Counted from the first letter of the stretch, positions 33,701 to 48,700 are shown. The stretch is DNA of 64,000 nt from Endomychus coccineus (GCA_958510875.1 OY294069.1:165787111-165851110); one strand, 5' to 3'. A program made the numbers and translations. Notes: generated from the sequence alone by a model not told the origin.

Positions 33701-36700
33701 TCGGTGGAATTTTCTAAGTTTTTATTTCTTGGATGTACTATCTTTATGGCCATACATTCTTTTTTGTAAATATTGTTTAGAGATTCCTGTATAAGCCCCA
33801 TCGCAATCTAAACAATTTAATTTGTATATTGTGTGGTATTAAAGGTTTTAGATTTGAAAAATATTTTCCAACAAAGTTAGTAGGTTCGATTATTCGTGTT
33901 TCTGTTCGTTTTGGCGACGTGCATTTTTAATTGAAATTGGTGCGATAAGGACGCTTTTCGCTGATACAATTAGTTTTGAGAATTTCTGTTTTAGACATTG
34001 ATACGTCTTCTGATGATGGTCGTGAGACCGAAACGTACGCAAAGACGAAAATAATAAGCATATGTGCTAGTGTGACCTATTTCTCGAGTATTTATATATA
34101 ATTCATACCTGGTTTAAGAATCATTATGGAAGATGTAAAAGTTATTTTCACCTAACTTTTCAAACAACCACGATATTCACATGTTCTAAAAATAGAAAAA
34201 TCGAACTATTATTTATAACTCGAAAACAAAAGACGATACCAAATTTTTGTTTCCGTCAGTGAATTTGCCTCAAAAAAAGAGATGTGACTATGTGACTTCC
34301 ATTTTTTTGTATGTCCTATAGTTACTGAGTTACCCTAAATAAACATCGAAATTTGCCACCCGTACATGTTCTTTATCGCCGTCATATGAAGTTGTACTTC
34401 CAAAGTGTTAAAAGTCTTTGATAGTTCGCCTCACGCAATAAATCCGTAGTTTACTAGAGATAAGAGTAATCCGGGATATTGAGTTATTAGCTATTGAATT
34501 TTATTATTTAATTCTTTACTTAGTTTTCTTATCTTAACAATAAATATTGGCCGAAAATGAATCACTCTTTATGACAAATATAATCATTATCAATATTTTA
34601 TTTGTCCGATTCGGCACCACCCGTCGCTCAGCATACTGATGGGAGTAACAAGTAGAAAGTGATTGTTAAAATGGTTCAACAGGTTAAGGTGAAGCACCAA
34701 GGTCTTCATGGAATCCAAATTGGCCGCATGCTTATCAGAAAATAGGTTTTGTCACGTGCAATAATGACCTGCACTATTTTCCAAACAAAATGAATTAAAA
34801 AAAATTAAACAATTAATTTAAGATACTCAAATTAACTTTACAACTTTGTATGTGCATGAAGTCCTACGTTTTACGTTAACCTTTCTGCTGAACCGGTCAG
34901 CCTCCGATATAAACTTATTTTCAACAAAAACATCGCTTGATAAATAACCCCGAATTCTGGGAGGAATCGAACAAATATTAATTTTTGACGCAACGTAACT
35001 ATTTTTGGTCATGATGTACATTTTATATAATAAGCCCGATAAACTGTATCAGTTGCCCGTACCTCATCACAGTAAACATGCAAAGCGAAAAATGCATTTT
35101 TTTCATTGCATTTACGATAATATTAATGTTATTTTGTCATAATATAGCATCTCCATTAACAAATTCGATACCTACATTATAAAACACAGCATTTATGCTT
35201 TGTAAATAAACATAAGAGTTGAACGTATCTAAAGACCAAAGTAATATTTAGGAATTTAGATAAGATTTGTATTTGTTGTAATCTTTAGTAAATTAGTAGT
35301 CAGAGTGCTACTAATAATGACTTACGTATTTAGATTATTAGTTATTAATCTTCGCATACTTTTAATTAGGTTTCCATTACTCATAGACTTAGTAATATCA
35401 TTGAAATATCCGTCGGATTCACTCATTCCAGAGGTTCAATGCGTGAGCAGTGGAGTTAGAAAAACGAGCGAAAGTGGTTAACAGCACTGATTCATGCGTT
35501 CAGTGAAAGTCGCACCACAGCGTTCAATAAATTTATTGGACAAGCTGTTTTCTCTGACAGGTTATACTTGATTTGAAGCTCTAAACCAGGGGTCTTCAAT
35601 ATTTCCAGCCTTAGTGCCATACTGTTTACTCCAGTAATTTCCAAGGGCCAAAACCGTTTTAATTTTCCTGCCATTATCTATAACTTCTACAGACTAGTCC
35701 CCGAGTACGCGCCCCGAGGGAGCATACGCTTGCTAAATTCGAGTTCAAGTACTAACTTTACTTTATTGTTACGAGAAGCGACACTTGACGTCACCTGGTG
35801 ATCACACGCGGAAATATGTAGTGGTAGTACCCTTTATCGCTAACAGATAGCGCTAATAGTACTTTCGAAAGCGCACTAACAATTCGCGAATAATCTCGTT
35901 TCGAGAAAGTTCTGGTGTCACTCACTTCTAGATGGCAGTAATTGAAGTATAAAAAGGCTAGCGGCGCGATCGCGAGTCAGTCCGCCTAGGGAAGGCGAAG
36001 GAAGCGAAACTGTCTGTTGTGAAGTAAAGTAATGCGTAACTCCTTAAAACATGTTTGTGTGTGTTTAAAAGGCATTTTCGTAACAGTATTTTGATTTGAC
36101 TTGTAGTTTTTGTCTGTGATTTACTAGTACGGAAAAGAAGCGAAAAGTAGACAGTGAATGCAGAACATTCAAAGATCAATGGAACTTTCAATATTTGGTA
36201 ATTGAGTCCAGTAAGAAGGCACTATGTTTGTTTTGCAATGGAACCATAGCCGTTGTCAAAGAATATAACATTAAACGTTATTACGAAACGAAACATTTTC
36301 AAAATTACTCAAAATATACAGGGTGTTTGCCAGAAAAATTTGAAGCTTTGAAGCGCAGATAGAAATCGCAGCAATCTTTGTTTACGAAAGTCAATATTGA
36401 ACAAGAAGCTGCAACTCGTGCCAGCTTTCATGTGGCTCTTGAAATTGCGAAACGTGGAAAATCATTTACCGATGGAGAAACGATCAATTGCAGAAGCCGA
36501 AGAAATGTGCCCCAAAAAGGTAAATTTATTTAAAACTGTCAGTTTGTCAGCAGACACCGCGGCTCAGAGGGTAGAAGACATCGCAGAAAATATATCATCT
36601 CAACTGTCTGACAGAAATGGACATCTTGAGTGGTTTTCTCTAGCCTTGGATGAGTCAACGGATGTGTCAGATACTGCTCAGGTGTTGATTTTTATTCAAG

Positions 36701-39700
36701 GTGTAGATAAATGGGATGAAGTGTATGAAGAACTTCTTGATATTGATCGTATTCACGGCACGACTACTGGGGAAGATATTTTGAAGGGAGTTGAAAATGC
36801 CATTAATAAAAAAAACCTTCGATGGAAAAACTTGAAATCTATTACTACTGATGGATGCAAAAACATATGTGATGATAATAAAGGAGTGGCTGCTCTTGTG
36901 TCAAAGGCTTTAGAAAATGATGGTAGTTCAAAACCATTAGTCTTACATTGTATCATTCATCAACATCCTTATGCGGGAAAAGTTTGGAAATGTCTGAAGT
37001 TCTAAAGCAGCTAATTTCATCAGATCCACTGGGCTGAATTACAGACATTTCAAGCGAAATTTTTTGAATGAAAAGCATGGCCCTCTTACCGAATTACAAA
37101 ATAACGTATGAACGAACTAAATTTGAAATTGCAAGGAGAAAATCAGCTTCTTCCTGATTTATACACTAATATCAAATCGTTCAGGCATCAAATAATAATG
37201 TTTCAATCACAATTACGTAAAAAATGTTTCACACATTTTAAAACATATGAAATATTCAGCCACTCTAGTTTCCCGTCGATTTTACAATCGAAGCTTTGAG
37301 CGCTTTGAAGATAAATTTTGATACTCGTTTCTCAGACGTTTTTCAAAATCCTTTTTATACTGACATTGAAACCATAGTCCCGGAACTTCAAATGGGGATT
37401 ATGGATTTACAGTGATATAATTAAGAAATATATCAAAATATCAAAACTCATCTTTGTTGGAATTTTAGAAGAGTTTTCCACTGGTACAATTTGATAATTT
37501 GCATAAATTTGCTCGTTGGTTGTTTTCTGTTTTTGGTACTACTGACTTGTGTGAGAAATATTTCTCCAAAATGAAGTACACAAAGAATGTTTACAGATTT
37601 AACTTAATCGATGAGCATCTTAAATCTCTTTTAATAATTGGTACAAGTAAAATTGGTCCACAACTACAAACTATTGTCAGTGGAAAATCACAAATACATA
37701 AATCTCATTAGTATTTTATATGTTATAATTAAAGGGCGGAATATATGCACGTCAATTCAGTTAAAATATGCTCATATATATGCATAGTTTTTCTTTGAAA
37801 TATGCAACAATATGCATTTATTTGTCAAAATATGCAATTATATGCCTTGAATATAACATGGAAAAATGGAAATAAAGAAACGCCGACTCTTACAAAAATT
37901 ATTTATTTCAAGTAAAATTAAAAGAAAAATATAATAGGTGAACTTTTTAACCTGAAATAGTATAAAATGCATTTATAACGATATATTTTTCAAAATTTTT
38001 CAATAAAAGTGTTTGCCTTCTATCTGTAAAAATATGTTTGTACAAAGAAAAAGATCTTTCAACATCTACCGATGTGATCTGGCAATATTTTAATTTGGGT
38101 AGTAAGTTATAAGGCCAAGGTATTACTTCGTTGGATGGTTTAGTATCAAAAATATTTTTGACTTCCATTAAATACTTAAAGCCTTGATTCTTTCCCACAA
38201 TAACTTCGAGTTTACTTCTTACTTGATTTCCTACATCACCGGGAACTTTTTTGCATTTGTCGGAAAAAGTTTCAACAATATTAATTGATTCTCTTAAACT
38301 CATATTCCTACTTTCTAACGAAGTTATTATATCTGGTACAAAACTAAAATTAACCTTAATAAAAACAAGTTCCTAAATTTACATTTTTGAATACTGCTTG
38401 ACTTTGCACTACACACTGTGAATTGTCTTCTAAATCTAAAACTATGTCTTTAATGGCTCCAAAATGGTCTGCGTAGAATATCGCGGCCTTAATCCATATT
38501 CCCCATCGAGTAGTTACGGGCTCTGGAGGTAAACTAACTCCTGGCAATTTCTCTCTATAGATCTGCACTCTTAGAGGTGCTTTCAAAAACACTTTCTTTA
38601 CATTTGAAATTAATTTGTTCACCAAGGGATATGCTGTTCTAATAGTTTCTGCAACTCTGTTTATCCCGTGTAAAAGGCAAGTGACATGTACCATATTGGG
38701 ATAAAATATTTTTAAGTTTTGGCCTACTCTAATCATATACGGCGCTGCGTCTGACAAAAACACTAAAAACTTCTCTACTGGAACTGGATTTGGTAAAAAA
38801 AAAATTTGATAGAGACTGTTGAATAAATCGAGTTACGGTCACATTATTTGTTTTGTCTAACTGTTTAGAAGGTATTAAATATGGCTTCCCTGGCTCATTT
38901 TCTTGAAGCCCCCTAATAATAAGATGTGCGATATATCGACCACATGAGTCTGTGCTTTCGTCAACAATAATATAAAAATGTTCATCGCCCAGTGAAACTT
39001 TAATTTCTTCCAATACGGTTCCGTATACTGTTTGCACATATTTCTTTCTAAGTGTGGATTCGTCAGGGATGTTTTGATTACAATATTTTTGCAAAAAATC
39101 TCTGAATTGTGTATTTTGCAGTTTCTTCAAAGGTTTATTTGCTGCGACTAAAGCTTTGCATAAGTCTTGATGAAACACCTCCTTTTCACTCTTTGGTTTG
39201 ACATTTTGAAATGCGGTTTGCACACACTGCTGAACAGGCTTTATGCATAGTTGTTTTCAAGTGTTGATCAATTTGGAACTTCTTTTCACAAACAATGATT
39301 TTGGCACAAACTTTGCAAAACACTTTATCCCCACTAAACTCCAACTCGGGAAAATTTTTAATCCACGAAGCGGCTTTCGGCATTTTAGGCGTTTGAAATA
39401 AATATTTTCGAAATCACTCTTTCCACACTGGAATCTATCGACAAACTAAGCTATACAATATAAATACAAAAGAAAAGACCACATTTGCTCTCCAATTAGG
39501 CACCGAAAAGAAACAAGACAATAAGGTTCACTTGGCGTCGGTACTTTGAAGTCCGAACTATAAAAGCAAGCCGCCGCATTCCAACTAGACCCCGAAAAAA
39601 GAAAGTTTTGTTATGAATTCATTCGCGCACCGAATAGAAGTTTCTGTTCGGTGACAATACTTACTACCCCCGAACACGACTTGGCACCACCAGCTTCAAG

Positions 39701-42700
39701 TGAACCTTCTTGTCTTGTTTCTGTTCGGTGAATTAGGCAAGCTGATTACTTGGAAAATCCTAAACATCCAATAAATGCCGGCAATAAACTATATAATAAT
39801 AAAATGGGTCCATAAACCATATATTAATAAAACCTACCCACCTTTCAGATTATTTCAATTATCTGCAAGGGTCGCACTTAATCTTTTGATAAAACGAAAA
39901 ACATAAAAATATGCACACAAATTTTATTTTTGCCGAAATATGCAATTTTTTATGAAATTTTCAAAAATATGCAAAATATGCAAATATATGCACTTTGCAT
40001 ATATTCCGCCCTTTAGTTATAATGCTTATATGTTATATGTTAATGTGTTTATATGTTATAATGTTAGTGGGATTCATTTCAATCATTTGTTAATTATTAT
40101 GCTTAAGTTAAATTTTCTGCGTATTATATTTGTCATTAAGCTTTACCTAGCAAGTAAATAAAACCGAGTTATTATCATTCTGTGTCTTTTATCCAATTTA
40201 TCACAACAACAATAACAACAATAAGCCATTAGCTATCGCGGGCCGGATTGATGACACTGGCGGGCCGGATTTGGCTCGCAGGCCTTAGTTTGGGGACCCC
40301 CAGCTCTAAACCACTAGCCACTCACTCCAATTTTACCGTTTGAGAAGAATTTATTTTCGAGGATTTGGGAGAGGTTTGATTGAACCCACAAATGCCGGTT
40401 TTTGTTTACATTTCTAAAGCTCTATACGTCGCACAACCATAATAGACCCTCCATATTAATTCATATAATATCGGAATTTACTTTTTTCTTCTGTTGCTTA
40501 TGATATACTTTATCATTTATAGCAATATCTTACATCAAACATTTCCTAATTTTCTCGAAAGTCATCAAGTATAGATATAAAGCAGCGATAGAAGAGTTCG
40601 TTAATAGGCCCTCTAATAATTGATGACCGCTTCTCCAATGTGTGTTTAACGTTAAATTTTAGTTATTAGATTATAGTGAGATCAGTACTGTAGGTAATGC
40701 GAATAGATTTTTATCTCATGTGGATTGATAATTTTGCAATTTACCGTATTTAATAATTAATTTATTCACTCAAACTTTATTTTAGTTTTTCAAACTGGAA
40801 TGGTAGGATATGTAGAGTCAATGACCGATCCTAGTTACCATGCACAGATTCTTGTTTTAACATATCCATTAATCGGAAATTATGGAGTACCAAATAAGTC
40901 TACAGAAAACGATATTCTTCGGTAAGTATTTCCGCTGGAGAAGGAATGAAGTAAAACATATTTGTATAGGTATTTATAGATTTATGGATTCCAATGACCT
41001 ATTATTTATTTAGATCATTGGCGGTGAGTCTTATCATTGATAAGTTTCAAAATTATTAGTGTTATTATCGCAATAATATTGATCGAAATAAGTGGGTTCT
41101 ATCTAGAATTTGCTTCAGTTTCTTCATTATGAATAACATTCATCACGTTCCTACCGGGTGGACTTTAAAATTGAACTTTTAATTCCCCTATGCCAATTAT
41201 TGTTTTTCATTCGATTTCAACGAATTTCGTAAACAGTCCTGGCAGTTTACCCGTGAAAATATACTAAATCACTAAACATTGAATCACTAGCGTCCTTATC
41301 TATAAATTTCTCAATTTGGGGATATAGTCTAGTACATATATTCATATATCGTAGTTCCCTTTTTATTGTTTGTAATTGTAGATTATTGTTAATTTTTTTT
41401 ATACATTGACTACACGAGAAGGAAACCTATAACACAGGAGATAGGCATTCGAATTTTTCTTGAAGGTCGGAAGTAAAGAGTTCCACAACTTCGCAGTTCG
41501 ATAGAAAAATGCAGTCTGGCTATGAAGAAGTTCGATAGGTCTCGAGCTTGACAATGAAGCTTGACTAGTTCTGGAATCTCTCGTGGTTGAACAATAGACG
41601 AGATTTCTGAGGAACACCGACCATAGAAAGATCTATAAGAAAGGGAGAGATCTCCCACCTTTCTACGATGTACTAGAGAGTACTCATGAGTGTGACATCA
41701 TCAATCAGACGAATAGCTCTCTTCTGGATAGAATCCAAGAGCTTCAGGGTATCTTTGGGAGCCGAACCCAAAACATGTGAAAAGTACTCCAGGACAATCT
41801 GAATCTGGAATCTGTGTTTTTTAGATTGTGAGAAGCTGCTGGGATCCAAAGTAGCTCTAGGCACGGAATAGAAAACCGAGTTTTTGAGAAACGGTTTTCG
41901 CAATGGACCTCATATGGTCATCCCGAGCATGGATATGGAAGACTTCATAGGAATAGTTGTACCTGACATCATCATATTAGGATTGTGGGATCCACTTTCC
42001 TGGGGAAGAGGCAAGCTTGAGTTTTGGTTGCATTACACTCTACTAGATTATCAGATCCCCATTACAAAATCTTTGCCAGATATCCATTAATTCCGTCAAC
42101 CTGTCTCCGTCTCGCTTCTTTGGCTTCATTGAATGATAGGAGGTGTAGATGAGAAAGCGTTATGAAGTGTACCATCATCTGTAAATCTGTGGACGGGAGA
42201 GGTGGTCACTTCCAGCAGATCGTTTATATGGAGCAGGAACAAAGTTGGTGCCAATACGGATCCCTGTGGAACACCACATGAAGTGATCTATCTGAGAGAA
42301 AACTCGCAAGCGACAAAGCTGAAGCGGCAAACCATATGACAGAAGTTTCCCAAGAAGGCTTATTTATGCTAGACTCGGTCAAATGCTTTGGAGATATCCA
42401 ATGCTACAGATAGAGATTCCCCATGTGTTTTAATAGATTTATGGCATACATGTGTTAGTAGCCAAGCAGGTCTCTTGTTGATCTCTGCAGACGAAAGCCA
42501 TATTGCCGGACATTCACGATTTTGGAGCTCTCTGGGTATTGAATGAGCTCAATATACTTTCTCCATCAGTTTATAGATCACAGATAATAGTGCAATGGGT
42601 CTATAAATTTAGGAAGGGCCTTCTCTCCTTTTTTGGAATTGGTTGAACTCTAGCTGTCTTCCAGCTGGAAAGAAACACACCAAGTTTGTATGAAAGGGTA

Positions 42701-45700
42701 AACAACTTGAAGAAAACTGGTGTTAATTAAGGCGCACAATTCTTGAAAACGACAGGGGGAATTCCTTCTGGCTCCATAGATTTTTGGTTTTGAGATCAAA
42801 ATCAAATTAAGTTTTGTGACCTCGTACGACCTAGGGAGAACTTTCTGTTGACACAAAACTGAAATGAAATTGTCTCCCTTTTATCACTTTATCCTAGCAA
42901 AATTGTGTTCCTTATCTAATTGAAAGAAGACAACATTTCCTAAAAAATGCAATGTCAACTTTTTTATACAGAAAGTATTATAGAAACTAAATATAACATT
43001 TTACGAAAAGTTCTAAGTTTGTGTTGACCTATTTACCTCCTGGTTGAGATGGTTTTAGTTAATTTTTATAATGGATGACCACTACCATTATTTTACATTG
43101 ATCCCCCAACCATTACCATTGTTATTTACTATTCCTATTCACATTGGTCAATCTGAAATATTGTTCACACATTTCATCAATTCCCCAGAGGGTAACTTAT
43201 AAGAGGGGATATCAAATCTTCTGTTGAAAAACAAGCAAAGTCAAAAGGCGTTTTGCCTTCAGATGGAGATATTTTAGACGTTTAGATGGTCGTGGTTGAT
43301 AGTCGTGCCTCATGAAATTCCTATCACTATAATCGTCGTCTGTACAACCAATTTGGAGCAACTCCACTCCTTCAAAGTCTTCATCACCTTTTCCCCCTAA
43401 CGTTAGTCGGAGGGGTATTGCATGAAATCCCTGAATGGTTCTTATAAACTGACTTACAGCTTACAGCAGCATTTACTGGTCGTAGAAGAAGCATCTTTCC
43501 TTATCTATGTCTATCTTTATAATGAATACGATGTTTTTCTTCTTGATTGCAGGTTTTTTGAGTCCAGTAAAATCTGGGCTTCAGCGCTGGTGGTTGGAGA
43601 ATGTTGTGACTATCCTAGTCATTGGCGAAATACACAAACTTTATCGGACTGGATGGAACACGAGAATATACCTGGGATTCAAGGTATTGATACAAGAGCT
43701 CTGACAAAGAGAATCAGGGAGAAAGGAACTTTGTTGGGACGAGTGATTTATGATTTACCCATAGTCACCGAAGGAATGACATTTGACGATCCTAATTTAA
43801 GAAATTTAGTTGCGGAAGTCTCAGTTAAGGTTAGTATGAAGAAGCAATTACTAATCTCAGTTATTGTATAAGAGATAACAAAGTAATTGATAATGATCAC
43901 ATACCGACAAGTAGTAAAACAACGTTTTGTTGGAGAATTCACATGAGTTTATCTACATATTTTCTAATTCTCAAGGGTCGTCGAAAACAACATTTCTTTT
44001 TGACATGCTATTTGTCTTTACAAGGCCCATAAGCATTTGCAAAACCGTAAGCCCTTGATTTTAATGATATACTTCAGTGGTTTAATCTTGGGCAAGGCTG
44101 TACTTGTTTTTTTAGGAACGGCTGTATTGAAAATATTTCAAAACCATTCGGGGAATAACCCATTTGCGTTTTCATTTCAATGTCAACACCAGCGTTTATT
44201 TATTGCAGGTCCCTAAAACATACAATGCTGGAGGAAAACCAAGAATATGTGCAATTGATTGTGGACTGAAATATAACCAGATTCGATGTTTCATTAATAG
44301 AGGCGCCAGAGTAGATTTGGTGCCGTGGAATCATCCATTGGATACTAAGGACTATGACGGCTTGTTTTTGAGTAACGGTCCTGGAAACCCGGTCCTGTGT
44401 AATGCAACAGTTCAAAATATCAAAAAAGTTCTGGATGGACAAACGATTAAACCCATTTTTGGAATATGCTTAGGTCATCAGCTGCTCTCAATTGCAATTG
44501 GTTGCAAGAGTTTCAAAATGAGGTAAGTCCAAGATCTCAGAAATTTCTAATCCTCTATTCACTTTCACTATTCTAGGTATGGTAATCGAGGACACAACCA
44601 ACCTTGCATCCACGCTGGTACAAAGAAATGTTATATGACTTCTCAGAATCATGGCTTTGCAATTGACCCCGCTACTTTACCAGATGGTTGGGACGTGCTA
44701 TTCACAAATTCGAATGATAAAACTAATGAGGGGATAATACACAACACTTTGCCATACTTTAGTGTGCAATTCCATCCAGAGCATTCAGCAGGACCAGAAG
44801 ATTTGGAGTGTCTATTTGACGTATTTTTGGATTCCGTGAAAAGCTATAATCTGAACAAAACATGTCTCAAACAAGATTTAGCGCTGAAGTTGCAATATAA
44901 GCCCAAAGAAATTTTAATTCCATACATGCCTAGAAAAGTGCTTATTATAGGATCAGGAGGTCTCTCAATTGGCCAAGCAGGAGAATTTGACTATTCTGGG
45001 TCACAAGCTATAAAAGCCTTGCGTGAAGAAAACATTCAAACCGTTCTAATAAATCCAAATATAGCAACCGTGCAAACTTCTAAAGGTCTAGCCGACAAAG
45101 TATATTTTTTACCTTTGACACCAGAATATGTGGAACAAGTGATCAAGGCAGAAAGACCAGATGGAGTTTTGCTGACTTTTGGTGGTCAAACTGGTTTGAA
45201 TTGTGGCGTGGATCTCGAACGAGCTGGCGTGTTCGACAAATACGGTGTCAAAATTTTGGGAACTCCCATCCAATCGATAATCGACACTGAAGATAGGAAA
45301 GTATTTAGCGAACGAATCAGTGCCATAGGAGAAAAAGTGGCACCGAGTATGGCCGCATATTCAGTTGAAGAAGCAATAGCAGCAGCGGCACATCTCGGGT
45401 ACCCCGTTATGGCACGAGCAGCGTTCTCTTTAGGTGGACTGGGGTCTGGGTTCGCTAATACCAGCGAAGAACTGAAGGCCTTGGCTACCCAAGCGCTGGC
45501 CCATTCTAGTCAACTTATCATCGATAAATCATTGAAAGGATGGAAAGAGGTATGTAGAAATATATAAAATATCCAATATTCTCAACGCTGGTATCTTTTT
45601 TCTTTACAGGTAGAGTACGAGGTGGTCAGGGATGCATATGATAACTGTATCACTGTGTGCAATATGGAAAATGTAGATCCACTTGGCATTCATACTGGCG

Positions 45701-48700
45701 AATCAATAGTAGTAGCTCCCAGTCAAACATTAACCAACAGAGAGTACAATTTGCTAAGAACCACCGCAATGAACGTTATCAGGAATTTCGGCATTGTTGG
45801 AGAATGCAATATTCAGTATGCTCTGGATCCAAATTCTGAAGAATATTATATAATAGAAGTGAATGCAAGATTATCACGAAGCTCAGCATTAGCCAGTAAA
45901 GCTACTGGTTATCCTTTGGCTTATGTAGCAGCGAAATTAGCGTTAGGCACCCCACTACCGGAAATAAATAATTCAGTCACCGGCCAAACCACCGCTTGCT
46001 TTGAACCCAGTTTAGATTATTGTGTGGTCAAGATTCCTCGCTGGGATTTACATAAATTCTCTAGAGTCAGCACTAAAATAGGAAGCTCTATGAAGAGTGT
46101 TGGTGAAGTTATGGCTATAGGACGTAAATTCGAGGAAGCGTTCCAAAAAGCGTTCCGAATGGTCGACGAGAATGTCTTGGGCTTTGATCCGTATTTGCAA
46201 GAAGTAGTAGACGAGGATCTTGAAGAACCAACTGATAAGAGAATGTTTGTTGTAGCTGCAGCCCTTAGAAACGGATATTCAATAGACAAACTATACGATT
46301 TGACTAAAATAGATCGATGGTTTTTGCAAAAGATGAAGAATATTGTAGATTGGAATACGCATATGGAAACTCTCGACCATCAACATATATCTCACAATAC
46401 TCTATTGAAAGCTAAACAGATGGGTTTTTCAGACAAACAGATAGCCCAAGCGGTGAAAAGCACGGAGCTCGCCATACGAAAAAAGCGTAAAGAATTGAAT
46501 ATAACGCCCTTTGTTAAGCAAATAGATACTGTGGCTGCCGAGTGGCCGGCTACAACTAATTATCTGTACATCACTTATAACGCTACCACTCACGATTTGA
46601 CATTCGACGAGCAACATACGATGGTTATTGGTTCAGGCGTATATCGCATTGGAAGTTCCGTTGAATTCGATTGGTGTGCTGTGGGATGCCTTAGGGAATT
46701 GCGCCGATTAAATAGGAAAACAGTGATGATCAATTACAATCCTGAAACTGTTAGTACTGATTATGACATGTCAGATAGACTGTATTTCGAGGAAATATCG
46801 TTTGAAGTGGTGATGGATATTTACAACGTTGAAAATCCTTCCGGAATAATATTATCGATGGGAGGTCAATTGCCTAACAACATTGCCATGGATTTGCATC
46901 GACAACAGGCTCGAATTTTGGGAACCTCGCCGGAATCGATCGATGGTGCGGAAAATCGATTCAAGTTTTCAAGAATGCTCGATCGCATTGGGATAATGCA
47001 GCCACGCTGGAAGGAACTTACCAATTTGAAATCGGCGATACAATTTTGCGAAGAAGTTGGCTATCCGTGTCTCGTACGTCCATCTTATGTTTTGAGCGGA
47101 GCAGCTATGAATGTGGCTCATTCTAATCAGGATTTGGAAACCTATTTAAACGCTGCGAGTAATGTTTGTAAAGAACATCCGGTTGTGATTTCTAAGTTTC
47201 TGTTGGAATCCAAAGAAATCGACGTGGACGCTGTTGCTTGTGATGGTGTTATTCTGTGTATGGGTGTTTCGGAGCATGTGGAAAACGCGGGAGTTCATTC
47301 TGGTGATGCCACTTTAGTCACTCCCCCGCAAGATATTAACGATGAAACCTTGTCAAAGATAAAACAGATTTGTAGAGCAATCGCAGCTTCTCTAGAAGTA
47401 ACGGGACCGCTAAACATGCAACTTATTGCTAAGGTAAGTCAATATAATTTTTTTTAAACAGTAAAAATCTGATAACTTTGTTGGTGCTAATGCATGGTGG
47501 TAACGTAATGCATTTATCTTGATGCCCATTTACTTAAGGAAATTCTTTTGACCTCCACCTTGTAATTTTCTTTGCTTTACGTTAGGGTAGGAGTTATCGC
47601 CGAAAATATCCACAAAAGGTCAAAAGGTTTCCCCCAAAACTGTCAACTGTACTTCTCTTGAGTGATAGGGCTGTGAAATGATTTTGATTAATACTATTTT
47701 ACAGGACAACGATTTGAAAGTGATTGAATGCAACGTGAGAGTCTCAAGATCGTTTCCTTTCGTTTCCAAAACTTTGGATCACGATTTTGTGGCTATGGCT
47801 ACTAGGGTAATATTGGGAGAGCCAGTGGAACCGGTGGATGTTCTGGCGGGTTGTGGAAAAGTTGGTGTGAAAGTACCGCAATTCTCATTTTCAAGACTTG
47901 CTGGGGCTGATTTCATGTTGGGTGTTGAAATGGCTTCTACTGGAGAAGTAGCTTCTTTTGGAGACAACAGATACGAAGCTTACTTGAAGGCATTGATGAG
48001 CACTGGATTTAGCATTCCACAAAAATCTATTTTGTTATCTATCGGAACCTTTAAGGTACTGTTTGTTCTGTGCAGCAAATCTGTTAGGTACTTAACTCCT
48101 CTGTTTCTTGTAGCATAAGATGGAACTGTTACCAAGTATGAGGTCACTACAAAAGATGGGATATAAATTGCATGGAAGTTTAGGTACTGCAGACTTTTAT
48201 AATGAACATGGTGTTGAGGTGAGTTACATACCAATGGCTTCTACTTTGAACTTCCAAAGTAAGCCTCAACTTTGTCAAACGTCGTGATTTGCTAGAAATT
48301 ATTCTTGGTAATGTATTTTTATGTATTGCTGAAGCTAAAAAATCGTTGTTGAATCAAATTTAAGGTGGAATCGGTGCAGTGGAGTTTCGAAAATATAGAC
48401 GATATAACAAGTCAGGGAGAACTGAGACCATTAGCCGAATTTTTATCGAAGAAACAGTTTGATGTAGTAATCAACTTACCAATGAGGAATGGAGGTGCTC
48501 GTAGGGTATCTTCATTTATGACGCATGGATATCGCACAAGACGTCTTGCAATTGATTATTCCATTCCATTGGTTACTGATGTAAAATGTACAAAATTACT
48601 TGTTGAGGTAAGTCAAATAGCTTTCATTACATTCTGATCCTACATGCAGGATGTTCCCTAATATATGCGAAGGATTTTAGGAGGTGATACCTTAACGAAA

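Larger units (their letters stand above)
33050..34100. mobile_element. Penelope-like element remnant with inverted terminal repeats
   Basis: The left end has an inverted terminal repeat with a hammerhead motif on the minus strand, and the right end a direct one on the plus strand. Inside, the minus-strand frame 33801-33577 encodes [20 protein letters not shown] and NYYKRSI, the same endonuclease region as at 28025-28393 but in the opposite orientation relative to the window. It has stops and lacks reverse transcriptase. Confidence 0.7.
35587..40303 (+). mobile_element. hAT transposon (GTF2IRD2-like family) interrupted by a second hAT
   Basis: It starts CAGGGGTCTTCAA and ends in TTGGGGACCCCCAG, imperfect inverted ends. 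It is flanked by the 8-bp duplication CTCTAAAC at 35579-35586 and 40304-40311. Without the insert at 37730-40015 and its duplicated 8 bp the element is 2423 bp. It lies in CAD intron 1 in the sense orientation. Confidence 0.92.

Noticed and set aside
36753..36956. Minus-strand frame within the outer hAT transposase
   Set aside because: It is the antisense of the catalytic region and has no motif of its own.
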